Source of the DNA: Arctopsyche grandis
Lineage: Eukaryota > Arthropoda > Insecta > Trichoptera > Hydropsychidae
NCBI RefSeq assembly: GCF_051622035.1
Contig: NC_135355.1
Span: 28,071,486 to 28,135,485, forward strand
Direction: 5' to 3'
Length of the DNA stretch: 64,000 bases
Numbering within the stretch: position 1 is the stretch's first letter; every line of letters begins with the position of its first letter. The notes under the pieces were generated by a model that saw only the letters and a program-made list of their open reading frames with translations, did not search any database and was not told where the DNA came from. Made by a program: the position numbers and the translations under genes. This document shows positions 40,418-50,919 of this stretch, piece by piece.

Positions 40418-41289
40418 TAGATCTTGCGTAAATATGTAAGCTTAACTTTTATGCTGCGTATTTTTTTTAAATTAAATTCGCCATTGTAGATGTTACGTTT
40501 ATTTGAATACTTTTAGTCGAGCTTTGAATCTGAGGTATTATAATTTAGCTTTTATGTATGCTCCCATCGTCTAAAATAAGACCCTGGAGATTATACTTAT
40601 ATTAAGCTTCATACAAATGCTTTCTGTCATAACATTCGTTCCTTTTATCTGAAGTTTCTTTTGAACGTTTCTCTCAGCCGCTTATTGCGTAAGTGGTTCC
40701 TGAATTATTAAAAGATTTTCCATTTTAAAAATTGTTCAAACGCTTTGATCAACATTTATTGCAATACATTATAAAAATGTGAGCATTTTTTATTCGATTT
40801 GCTTGGAAAATTAGTTTCCGCGTGCGTTCCCGATGATATGATGAATTTTCCGTTACGATTAGTCACGGCTGTTTTAATGAGCGATCGTAATCCTTTTATT
40901 ATGCTGACAAATTGTTTCGATAACGACGCAAAGCAAACATTACTATCCTATCCATTAAACTGATTAATAAATCCGATCGAAATTGGCGCTAAATATCGTC
41001 GCCTTTGTGTATCCAACTTGTTGTGTTTGATCAATACGATTGATTGAGAGTGGGTTGTTATCAAACTGTGGCACGTGAACTTGACCTGAAAATTACATTG
41101 ATTGTGTACGCGTTTATGTGTGTGGATATTGGACGAATTACATTGATCTAGTGAAATATTGCAGATTTTAATTAAATTTTTAATACATACATACTATGAT
41201 TTTTAACAAAATGTACCTAATAATGTTTTAAAATAATTTTATATACATATGTACATATGAAAGTATTGCAAAGCCTCAAAGCTGTATCC
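40418..41289. other. unique non-coding segment, nothing recognised
   Basis: 40800-41110 has mixed composition with no repeat match in the window, including GATCGTAATCC, TGATTAATAAATCCGATCG and CGATTGATTGA. It could be regulatory. Confidence 0.35.
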
Positions 41290-41535
41290 ATTATGTAATA
41301 TGAAAGAACACCTCATCTTATGATTTGTTGTATTATTTATTTGATTTTTTATCGAGGTGACGGGAAACCACAAAACAAATCCCTGGAATTGCATCATAAT
41401 TTGTGTCAGGGTTTGAGCCCTGGATTGACCTCGATTGAAAATAATTTATTCCCAGTATTTCTGCAGCCACTATTTGAATATGATTTCAAATTTATAATAT
41501 ACTAGTGGTTTTACCCGGTTTCGCTCGGTATTTGG
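41290..41535 (+). mobile_element. degenerate SINE-like copy and repeat fragment
   Basis: GGGTTTGAGCCC resembles a B-box and the following GGATTGACCTCGATTG is like the copy at 24.2 kb. It ends in TAGTGGTTTTACCCGGTTTCGCTCGG, a short repeat that also occurs, reversed, at 32668-32700 and 46255-46285. Confidence 0.5.
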
Positions 41536-42269
41536 AATAGAAATCGCTTAAACATGGTTAATGTATGTTATAGTAAACATTAATTTGTTTTTTTTATTAA
41601 ATTTATTGGAATCGGAAAAAAAAAATAGCATTCAACGATGTCGATATGGTCATCATAGAAACATTGATTTGTTTTCGATTCTCCCACCCAAACCTTACAT
41701 AGTTACAAAGACTCTTTCGAAAGTATATATTAGATACATTGAAACTGTTATTGTCAGTGAAATTATAATTACGCACTATCATCCAACTGTCAAAAAATAT
41801 AATTTCACTGATAGGGGTCAGTGAATATGTAACTGGTTATAATTTCACTGAAACGCCAGTGAAATTATAATTTCACTGCTCTTATAATTTCCCTGTAACA
41901 TATTTACAAGTTAAATACCATGAGTTAAATACAGATGTCGCCCAGGGGCAACCCATAATGGCATCATTGTAAAATATAAAATTTATATTATACATACATA
42001 TATATGTATATACAGACAAATATGAATTTCGGAATTCCTACGATAGACCTTAGAATAAAGAATTTAATATAAAAACTTAACGAAGCTCGTAACTATGTAC
42101 TTTCATATTCAAAACAATGATGATTTCCTTTAAAGACCGCTTCCGCCATATAAATGGCCTTGAGCGTGGTGCGCTTTGTATGGGAGTTTCTGGTCAAACA
42201 GTGACCTTGAATTCGCGTTAATCAATCAAAACTTATCATAATCAAATCAATTAAACCGCTTATTTTTTA

Positions 42270-42745
42270 TTTTTATTACAATCAATGTACACTCGTCATT
42301 ACAGATCGTTCCAATGCGACGAGTGTACGAGAACGGTCAGACAACTTATACAGTACGTTCAATGAACATAGAATACAATAATTAATCAAGTAAAGAAATA
42401 ATAATCATAGAGGCATCTATGGATTATTTTTAGATTTTGTGCACAATTTTTATACACATAATAAACACGAAATTATAGAGACATCTATAGATTTCAGATT
42501 TCTGTGCATAATTTCTACAAATTATACACACAGATTTTTGTGACAAGAGGAAATGATCTATTACCAATTTTCAGGAACCGTTTCAACAATGATCAGATAA
42601 AATTGGCAAACTCTGATAGAGAAACGATTGATTTGGAGTCACAAAACCCCCAAATCTAACCAGCAGTTTGACGAGTCGAACCATCGATCGCAGTGGTGCT
42701 AAATATATACGCTACCATTAAGCCAAACTGCTGGCTAATAAATTA
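42270..42745 (-). mobile_element. full-length tRNA-derived SINE, inverted partner of the 43.9-kb copy
   Basis: It reads on the minus strand, with the head at 42745-42665 (CCAGCAGTTTGGCTTAATGGT, and a degenerate B-box GGTTCGACTCG), the shared body, and the tail hairpin at 42287-42328, ending in a TTTTTATTTTT tail near 42270. The hairpin is an 11-bp perfect stem (GTACACTCGTC) around ATTACAGATCGTTCCAATGC as read on the plus strand. Confidence 0.9.
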
Positions 42746-43560
42746 TCCAGCACTGCATTTTAACAATGCACTGCACGAAATGTATTTCCGCTTGCACAGC
42801 ACTGCACGAAACAGACTACTCCTATTCATAAAATACAGCACCGCCCGTTTTTAGCACATTTTTACTTACATATACATTACATAGCGCGACGATACGGTGC
42901 AATATTGCTTACGTGGTATCGTCGAGTCAATATTGTCACAATATGACGGTTCCAAAAATATTCATATGCGTATGGCAACACTTTCACTAGTACAGGTGCA
43001 CTCGCCAATATGACGTCACGTCATGCGTGAATATTTCCACAGTGGTCAAAGAAAAACGATTCTGCTTAATATTTTTCGGTGACTGCTGTATAATATGTAT
43101 AGATCGTGTCGGTTATTGCTGTTCCGGACACATGGAAGATATTAATGTGTCCATATAAAATGTACTAAAGAATATTTTTCGTACTTTTGTTTACATGCAG
43201 TTGCCAGCTTGAGCTGTACTAGTATAAATGAATATTGATCCTTTATTTATTTTAAATAGTAAAAAATCTTAAAAAAACTATTTTTTTTTTCATTTTCATG
43301 GCGATACATCAGTTGGAGGCACAGGACATTGCTTAAAATCGGCGAATTTTTAAAGTTATTTAACGTTTCCTTTATAAGACGCGAGTTTTCTACTACATAT
43401 GTACATATGTAGGTCCGTTGATAGAAATCCAAAATTCGCGTTTTTCGCTCCGGTCTAAAATATACATACATACCTACATGTATACATATGTATATGGATG
43501 TAATTTCATGAAATGCATACCTTCCTACACGTTTTATATATATATTTATATATATTATAT

Positions 43561-43805
43561 CAGTGGCGTAGCGAAGGGGGGGTCCGGGGGGGTCTGGACC
43601 CCCCCCCTTGGCGGAGCGCAGTCGGTGGCAAAATATCCCACTCCTGTCGCAATTGATCGGTCGATTGCATCATACACTTCGGCAGTTAGCTTTACTTTAT
43701 TTTTATATGTTGTGATTTTATATTAATTAAATATAAATTATATAAATTATCTTGCCTTTTTTCCTGTCAAACCCCCCCCTTGACAAAATCCTGGCTACGC
43801 CACTG
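43561..43805. mobile_element. hAT-type MITE with TSD TATTATAT
   Basis: The termini CAGTGGCGTAGCGAAGG and GGCTACGCCACTG are inverted repeats. TATTATAT flanks both sides (43553-43560 and 43806-43813). The 245-bp interior has runs of G and C subterminally. The right duplication runs into a long TA array, so it is somewhat less secure. Confidence 0.85.

Positions 43806-43900
<95 letters not shown>
43806..43900 (+). repeat. (TA)n microsatellite between a MITE and a SINE
   Basis: A near-perfect TA run directly after the hAT MITE and 10 bp before the SINE head. Confidence 0.97.
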
Positions 43901-43904
<4 letters not shown>

Positions 43905-43910
43905 CATTAA

Positions 43911-44402
43911 GCCAGCAGTTTGGCTTAATGGTAGCGTATATATTTAGTACCACGAAGGTTCGAGTCCTCGTCAAACTGCTGGTTAGGTTTGGGGATTTTG
44001 TGACTCCAAATCGATCGTTTCTCTATCAGAGTTTGCCAATTTTATCTGATCATTGTTGAAACGGTTCCTGAAAATTGGTATTAGTTCATTTCCTGTTGTC
44101 ACAAAATCTGTGTGTATAATTTGTAAAAGTTATGCACAGCAATCTGAAATTTATAGACATCTCTATAATTTAGTGTTTATTATATGTATAAAAATTGTAA
44201 TAATAATTGTACACAAAAATCTAAAAAAAAAATAATCCATAGATGTATCTATGATTATTATTTCTGTACTGATTAATTGTTATATGCTATGTATTCTGAT
44301 TGTATATGTATTATTGTATTTCTGACCGTTATCGTACACTCGTCGCATTGGAGCGATCTGTAATGACGAGTGTATATTGATTGTAACAATAAAATAAAAT
44401 AT
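43911..44402 (+). mobile_element. full-length tRNA-derived SINE
   Basis: The head has an 11-bp stem, CCAGCAGTTTG (43912-43922) with CAAACTGCTGG (43972-43982). Within it are a Pol III A-box-like TGGCTTAATGG (43921-43931) and an excellent B-box GGTTCGAGTCC (43957-43967). The body shared by all family members follows (TCGTTTCTCTATCAGAGTTTGCC). The 3' end is a hairpin at 44335-44374 and an (AATAAA)n-like tail. It is inverted relative to the close copy at 42270-42745. Confidence 0.9.
44335..44374 (+). ncRNA. SINE 3'-terminal hairpin, stem type TACACTCGTC
   Basis: A perfect 10-bp stem, TACACTCGTC (44335-44344) with GACGAGTGTA (44365-44374), encloses the conserved 20-nt loop GCATTGGAGCGATCTGTAAT. 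It lies just before the A-rich tail, where the partner LINE reverse transcriptase would begin copying. Confidence 0.8.
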
Positions 44403-45359
44403 ATAGTATAACTTGACCTGCAGAATGCCATACTGTTCTTTTCAATTACAATCCGTATTCTCAAACGTCAAATTTAATACACGCCAACGTCAAGTTATTT
44501 TCGCATTAAGTCCAATTTTAACAATTTCCTTATTCTGAAAACACTCACACGAAAGTGGTTCCGTACGTGTTCAGATTCAGCCCATTCCTTTGTTTTCGTT
44601 CTTCGTAAGTTTCATTGATTCTAAAATAAATCAGAATATATGTATATGGAATGTAAACACTTGATGCGTTTATACGCAAACAGAAGTGTTTCCGAACAAA
44701 CGATCTACATATTTATGTATGTACGTAAACATCGGAAGAATGGGTGACAATAGATGCTTATTATAGCTAGAAGTTTTGACAGTTTTGTAGTTTTCCCCAG
44801 TTTTAGATCATCCACTGGATTGTTTTCATCTCCATATTTTCAAGTCGATTGTTTTACAACACCATATTTGTCATGTCAATATTTCAACGTTGGCTCTGTA
44901 TGGTCCGGCTTAAACGTTTCGTTTACCTTTACTTTTAGTTTTTATTTTTTGTTGTGACGTCTGATTTTTAACGCTTCAATGACTAAACAAAGAGAATTTA
45001 ACAGTGAAAAAAATGTTGACTCGGGGCCATCGAATTGTGAGTACTCTAATTTCAGAATACATACATACATACATATATGAAAATATATATTCACTAGTGA
45101 ATAGCCCGATGAAATATCATCGCATGGGTATAAAATTATTATATACCCGCATAAAACTAAAAAAAAAAATCCGGAACCGGAACCGTTATTTTCGTAGACT
45201 CTCATAGATAGTTTTCAATTCTTTATTTGTAATAATTTTCAATTCTTAAAGTTAACGTTAACAAAATGTAATATTTTCCGATTATACACAAACGGTCATT
45301 GACCTCGTAACGTTGAATATTATTATTACACATAACAAATTACGTGCATATACATATGA

Positions 45360-45480
45360 TGTGTATTTACAACACGTATTCTGGGCGAGGATATGGCATG
45401 CGACGCGAGCTCGTGAGGGCCATTGCGTTTGGATCGGAGGGTCCGAGGTTCGATTCCCGGCGCCCGCGGTGAATGAAGTC
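45360..45480 (+). mobile_element. second tRNA-derived SINE-like head
   Basis: GCGAGCTCGTGAGGGCC followed by a perfect B-box GGTTCGATTCC (45450-45460) gives a tRNA-like 5' end, and a low-complexity AT-rich body follows. No canonical cloverleaf or acceptor arms were found, so it is not called a tRNA gene. A second B-box-like GGTTCGAGTCG lies near 45735 before a (CA)n tract and the commonplace insect tail ACCGTCTTTATATATA. Confidence 0.5.
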
Positions 45481-45818
45481 AATTTTTTTCTCGAATATCG
45501 TCAAAATATTAATAATTTAAATTATAATTATAATTTAATTGAAAATAAATACATAAAAAAATGGTTCAAAACCTCGCTAAATGAAATTATTAAAATTACG
45601 TATTTTTATATGGCGAGAAGGAATATTTCAATTAATGTTTAAAAAAAAAAGGCGAAATGAAAAATTGGATTTGGCGTGATGTCCGAGACCATTAGCTCAA
45701 TTTAGACCCATATTCAGGCTATTTGGGGTGATCGGTTCGAGTCGCGACAAAGTCGTCTCGTCGAAAAATAAATTAATCGATTTTTATCGATTCGTTCATT
45801 ATGTTCGGCGAGAGTTAG

Positions 45819-45841
45819 GACACACACACACACACACACAG
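45819..45841 (+). repeat. (CA)n microsatellite
   Basis: Eleven CA units followed by GATAACCGTCTTTATATATA, a tail seen after many insect repeats. Confidence 0.9.
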
Positions 45842-46309
45842 ATAACCGTCTTTATATATATGATGTTCAGGTTTTTTTTACATATTCTTTGCGGTTAATA
45901 ACCCGAAAATTCTCTCCGAAACTCTGATTTATTCGGCTTAATTTAGCTAGATGTTTATTACATATGGCATACTTTTTGGATTTCAAGTGCTTGACGTTAC
46001 TACAGTTATCGTGTCGTAATAATTGTATAATAATAATTAATCATACATATATATAAAACCTAAACGGCATCAATTCGTTTCTGATTGGCTGTCATCAAAG
46101 TCGTTTCTGATTGGCTGTATTGGTTTGATTGGTCGTTTGATTGGCGTTTATGATTGGTCGGTCTTTAAATAATATAAAATTTTTTCGATTCAAAGATATT
46201 TAATAAAAAGACAAATGAAGATTTTTTCGTGGTTTTCATTTCGCTTCCATTTACCGAGCGAAGCCGGGGAGCACCACTAGTGTTAAATAAAATTAAGCCT
46301 AGTTTTGAA

Positions 46310-46770
46310 TGAATAAGACAGTAAAAGTAGTTAGAAATTATTTTGTATCTAGGTCAAATCATCAACATGTCCGGTGATAAAGAAGAAGAAATGAAGAGAT
46401 GTGCGAAAATAGAATGGAGTGCATTCGGGCAAATTATTCAAATCTAAAATGCCACTTTAATCAACGTGTATTTTCAGTGATGATGGATGGATGTTAAACA
46501 TGGGCATTAAACGCCAGAATTTTGCATAAAGATCAATGCACTAAAAAAAGTGTAGAACGAAGTATCGAAGCTAGTTTATGTAATGGAGATAATAAAGAAA
46601 TTGAAATGGCAATGTGCGGGTCACATGGGTAGAAGAGCAGACGAACCAAGTGCTCGACTGTTACCTGAGAGAATGTAAAAGGGTGCAAGGAAGGCCACCA
46701 GGGTAGAGATGGGTGGATGAAAAGGATAAGGGCGAAAACAAACAGAGGCACATGCTTTTTTCGTGGCTTC
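46310..46770 (+). pseudogene. RTE-like LINE relic, plus strand
   Basis: The YFVSRSNHQHVR-type boxed region, the SGDKEEEMKRCAKIEW-like reading, then SVMMDGC and WALNARIL correspond to the post-RT region of the family, with several frame changes. Confidence 0.65.
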
Positions 46771-47427
46771 CAGCCGGGAAGTGCGTTCCTTCAATTCTTT
46801 GCTAATTCGTACGATATTATTATGTTGACATGTTTCTCGTACATTTCTTCGAACATGGGAGTCACTGTTAAACCTATGTCAATACAAGGATAAAATATCA
46901 CAGTAAACACTCCAGGGGGTGATTTTTGTACTGGGCACCGCAAGAAATATAACGCGTGTTAACATTTTTTTACATTATCAAAATCATATGTAAAACTATC
47001 TACAAATAAAACACGTACCGCGTGCCTCTCTGTGTTTTCGATTTAAGAGTTGCTGAAAATATAGCGTGTAAGTCTTCATCCAGTCTTCATATTCATAATA
47101 ATAAGAATTGATGATTATGATTAAAAGAATCCGGTATTTAAAAAATATGTTTATGTCCAGTATTTTTAGCAAACATTTATAAATAGAAGAGCTCGTAATA
47201 AAGTTGTCACCCGTGACAATACTCAAGTTTTTTTTTCAATGCATATCGCACATTCGAATCAACAGTGTCACAACTCAAAATTTGGCGAAAAATTTTCATA
47301 AACGAAACCTCAGATAAAGCCTATCATACATATTGTACTTGATCGTAATTAATTTTATCAATGAATATACCTATGTACATATGTATGTATGTATGTAGTA
47401 TCGTTTTATTTATTTATTTAAAGTTTG

Positions 47428-47471
47428 GACCATTGTAGCATTACAGGAATTCCTAATGCGCGACAATGGCC
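47428..47471 (-). ncRNA. SINE-like tail hairpin, GACCATTGTAGC stem
   Basis: The conserved loop ATTACAGGAATTCCTAATGC (47440-47459) sits between GACCATTGTAGC and GCGACAATGGCC, two mismatches from perfect pairing. An ATTT tail lies on the 5' side of the plus strand, so the element reads minus. Its body to about 47600 is AT-rich. Confidence 0.7.
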
Positions 47472-48228
47472 AAAAATATAACAGAAAAGAAACAAAATAA
47501 TAACTAAAGAAATTAGACATTACAAAAACAAAATATATATATACATAAAAAACACATTTAACACAATCACAAAAATAATAAGCTATATAATAGCGGATAA
47601 TAATAATAAGCATTATCAGTTATATAAATAAATATTATCCGTTTTATATAAACCTATGTACATACTAACCACTAGGAATGCCAAACTACTCGACTTTTAC
47701 TACTCGGCAGTGGCGTAGTTAGCAAAAATGGACCCGCATGCAAATGTTATACATAAACAGGCCCCCTTTAGTACTTTTGTTATTAAAAATTAAATTGATA
47801 ATTAACTCACATACTTTAAATGTTCTTTTTCCTCGCCTTCAAAGTCGCAAAGTATGCAATTACATATTTCAAAGACATTTTATTTTAAAACCGTTTTTAT
47901 AGATAATTGCAGACAATTATTATTACTGTACCATTACGGAAAACTATTGAATGTCGTGATTTTTTTTTTGATTTTTAAATGCTTTTTATTATTACGAAAT
48001 TATGTTCACAATACATCTTATATCTATTTTAATAGCTACTGATCTACTGATCATTTTCTATTTTACAATTTTAATTTAATTTGGTTAGTAATTACAGTAT
48101 TATATTATTCTAATGTTAATCTAAAGCATAATAGGAAAAAGAGCTCAAAAACCTATTTACAATCCTTATAAATGTTCATAATACATCTAATACATAATAT
48201 TAATTAAAGACTATCTAAAGTCGATGAC

Positions 48229-50919
48229 CTAAAGCAGATTGTGTTTAGGTAATCTGTGTTTATACCTGAAGGGTATAGACATTTTGTTGTAATCACCGAG
48301 ACTCTTCACAAGTGTGTTAGTATGGTTATTAGTGATTCTTTCATAGAATCTACTGGTTAGTTTGTTAGTAATGTCTGTAACAAACGGAATATTATATATA
48401 GCATGCAGTTTTTTCAGGTTAGTATATATGGGTGTATTATAAATTATTTTAAGGGATTTATTTTGTATTACTTGGAGCTTGGAAAGGTTAGTTTTCGAGG
48501 CGTTATTCCATACAGGTGAAGCATAGGTTAATAATGGTAATATGAGCGCGCGATATAATTTTATTTTATTTAGCGTTGATAAAGAACTATGGCGATTAAA
48601 TATTGGATATATTGAGGATATACCCCGCATCGCCTTGCATTTCGCTGCCTCAATGTGAGGTGCCCATCTCATTCTTTTATCAAACGTTACTCCTAAATAT
48701 TTTATTACTGACTGCCATTTCAGACTTTCTCCAGAGGGGATTTTCAGATCTGAACTTGGCTTATGTTTTCTAACACTAAAGAATATGGCGTCTGTTTTGG
48801 TTTGATTAATTTGAATTTTCCACTTAGTGAAGTGTTCAGTCATTGTTTTAATTGCAAATTCAAGATTTTTAAGAATAGTGTCTGGTTTTTTGCTACTTGT
48901 GAAGCAAGCTGTATCATCTGCATATAGGGCTATGTGACAGTTTTTTGGAATAGGTATGTCATTTATATATATGGAGAACAAGAGTGGGCCAAGCAAGCTC
49001 CCCTGCGGAACGCCAGCTGCGATTATTTTTGGAGACGATAATTCATTATTTACGCTAACCACTAGTTTTCTACGAGTTAAGTACGATTTGATGATGAGAA
49101 TTAGGTAGTTCGGTATTTTGTTAATAAGGAGCTTATGAATGAGTCCATCGTGCCAAACCGTGTCGAAGGCCTTTTCTATGTCGAGACATACCATTCCGGT
49201 ACTTCTCTTCATATTAAAGTTCTTCGTCACGTGTTCAGTTAGTCTTGTTAGTTGTTGGGTCGTGGAATGTCCAGTGCGAAATCCAAATTGTTCATTTATT
49301 AATTTCTTATTTACGACTTTAAGTAAACGTGTGTAGATTATTTTTTCCAGAATTTTTGAAAGCGTGCAAAGTAAGCTAATGGGTCGATAATTGGCCGGGT
49401 TTTTTGAGCTTTTATCGGGCTTAAGTATGGGAATTACGTTGGCTGTTTTCCAGTATTCTGGGAAATACCCGGTGAGTAAACATGCGTTGAATATTTTAGA
49501 TAGTGAGACTAAAGCTTTAAATGGAAGTTGTTTGATTGTGATGTTATCTATTGAATCTCGCCCAGGTGCCTTTTTATTTTTTAAATTACGTATTATATTT
49601 TGGATTTCACACGGATGCACCAATTTTATATTTTTAGTACTGTTAGTGGGAGTTTTTGTGATGATTTTAATGGACCGGTTGACTTTATTATGCGTTGGTA
49701 TGTGATTGTAATGTTGTGTGAGTGTGTGATGTTTTTGGAAGGATTTTGATAATAGTTCTGCTTTGTCGCAATCACGCGTCACTGAGATTCCTGCATCATC
49801 TAATGGAGGAATCGAGTTTTTTGTCCTGCGAATCGCTTTAGCTAATTTCCATAGAGAGCCATCAACTGAGCTCAATTTTTCTAATTTTTTAGACCAAGCT
49901 TCATTTTTGATTTCTTTGATTCTAATTTTAATTTGATATGTGAGCTTATTAATTAATGTTTTCAATGCTGGATTTTTTGATGTTTGCCAAATTTTACGGA
50001 GTTTATTTTTACTTTTAATTAGATTTGCAACAAAGTCAGTTATCTCTAATTTGTGTTCAATGTATTGTGTCTTAGGTATGTGAAGGTGTTTGGATCGAGT
50101 TATTGATTCCGTTAGGTGTATTATGGAGCTGTCGATTTCGGTTTTGTTTGTGAGTGTGGTAGAAGTTAGAATGGTTTGGTCATTTATGTATGACTTGAAC
50201 TCTCGCCAGTTAGCTCTCCCGTAATCCCAACTATGCTTGATGATTTCCTCGGGTTTCCCGTCGATTGAGAAGATTATCGGGAGATGATCAGACGACAGGG
50301 TTTGAAGGGCATTTGGTGTCGATATTTTTGGGCAGTTCTTGACGAGGACAAGATCTAGTGTGGATGGTTGTGAGTTATTTGTGGGATAGTGTGTGTATGT
50401 ATCCGGATGAAGTAAGATTGTATCTGTTAGTTGAATGTATTTATAAAGAGTTGTGCCTTGTAGGTCAGTGTTTACGCAACTCCATAACGGATGTTTGGCA
50501 TTAAAGTCACCAGCTACCACTACCGAACTACCAATGTTAAATATTTTGTTAAGATCGGATGCCAATAATCGTTTTTGGGGAGGATTGTAAGCGGATGCTA
50601 CTATGTGATGGGTGTTGTTAATTGTTAGTTCGATGGCGGTTAGTTCTAAATTTTTTAGTGGCGGGGTTATTACGCGACAATGTTTAATTGACGATTTTAT
50701 AAAAATGGCAACTCCCCCTCCATGCTGTTCTCGGTCTTCGCGATAACAGTTAAAGTTAGGTAGGTTAATACGGATATGAGGTTTTAAGAAGGTCTCGGAG
50801 ATTAAAACTATGTCAACACAGTACTCACCGATCGCCGACTCTAGTTCGTCAATCTTATTCTTAAGTCCACGAGCATTCCAAGCTAGAATGTTCAGGCGCC
50901 TCCCGTTAATCAAAGACAT
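48229..50919 (-). CDS. LINE ORF2: AP-endonuclease and reverse transcriptase polyprotein
   Basis: This 896-residue frame starts at ATG 50919 (open from 50934) and ends in TAG at 48231-48229. An N-terminal APE-type endonuclease is visible: LNILAWNARGLKNKIDELE, LISETFLKP, VVAGDFNAKHPLWS near 140 and SSDHLPIIFSI near 215. A reverse transcriptase follows, with KAPGRDSIDN, ANYRPISLLCTLSKILEKI, FGFRTGHSTTQQL, MVCLDIEKAFDTVWH, GVPQGSLLGPLLFSIYINDI and the catalytic LYADDTACF near 670. A conserved LINE C-terminal tail (IKYLGVTFDKRMRWAPHI) follows. No RNase H was seen. Domain order and motifs fit the Jockey clade. All key catalytic motifs seen are intact. Start overlap with ORF1 suggests reinitiation or coupling, by inference. 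Confidence 0.94.
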   Translation of the reverse strand: MSLINGRRLNILAWNARGLKNKIDELESAIGEYCVDIVLISETFLKPHIRINLPNFNCYREDREQHGGGVAIFIKSSIKHCRVITPPLKNLELTAIELTINNTHHIVASAYNPPQKRLLASDLNKIFNIGSSVVVAGDFNAKHPLWSCVNTDLQGTTLYKYIQLTDTILLHPDTYTHYPTNNSQPSTLDLVLVKNCPKISTPNALQTLSSDHLPIIFSIDGKPEEIIKHSWDYGRANWREFKSYINDQTILTSTTLTNKTEIDSSIIHLTESITRSKHLHIPKTQYIEHKLEITDFVANLIKSKNKLRKIWQTSKNPALKTLINKLTYQIKIRIKEIKNEAWSKKLEKLSSVDGSLWKLAKAIRRTKNSIPPLDDAGISVTRDCDKAELLSKSFQKHHTLTQHYNHIPTHNKVNRSIKIITKTPTNSTKNIKLVHPCEIQNIIRNLKNKKAPGRDSIDNITIKQLPFKALVSLSKIFNACLLTGYFPEYWKTANVIPILKPDKSSKNPANYRPISLLCTLSKILEKIIYTRLLKVVNKKLINEQFGFRTGHSTTQQLTRLTEHVTKNFNMKRSTGMVCLDIEKAFDTVWHDGLIHKLLINKIPNYLILIIKSYLTRRKLVVSVNNELSSPKIIAAGVPQGSLLGPLLFSIYINDIPIPKNCHIALYADDTACFTSSKKPDTILKNLEFAIKTMTEHFTKWKIQINQTKTDAIFFSVRKHKPSSDLKIPSGESLKWQSVIKYLGVTFDKRMRWAPHIEAAKCKAMRGISSIYPIFNRHSSLSTLNKIKLYRALILPLLTYASPVWNNASKTNLSKLQVIQNKSLKIIYNTPIYTNLKKLHAIYNIPFVTDITNKLTSRFYERITNNHTNTLVKSLGDYNKMSIPFRYKHRLPKHNLL

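Noticed and set aside
43911..43985. tRNA gene with good A and B boxes
   Set aside because: It is the head of a repeated SINE with a shared body and tail; the acceptor-like stem and spacing do not make a normal cloverleaf.
45380..45465. tRNA gene near GGTTCGATTCC
   Set aside because: No consistent acceptor and anticodon arms; followed by SINE-like AT-rich body.
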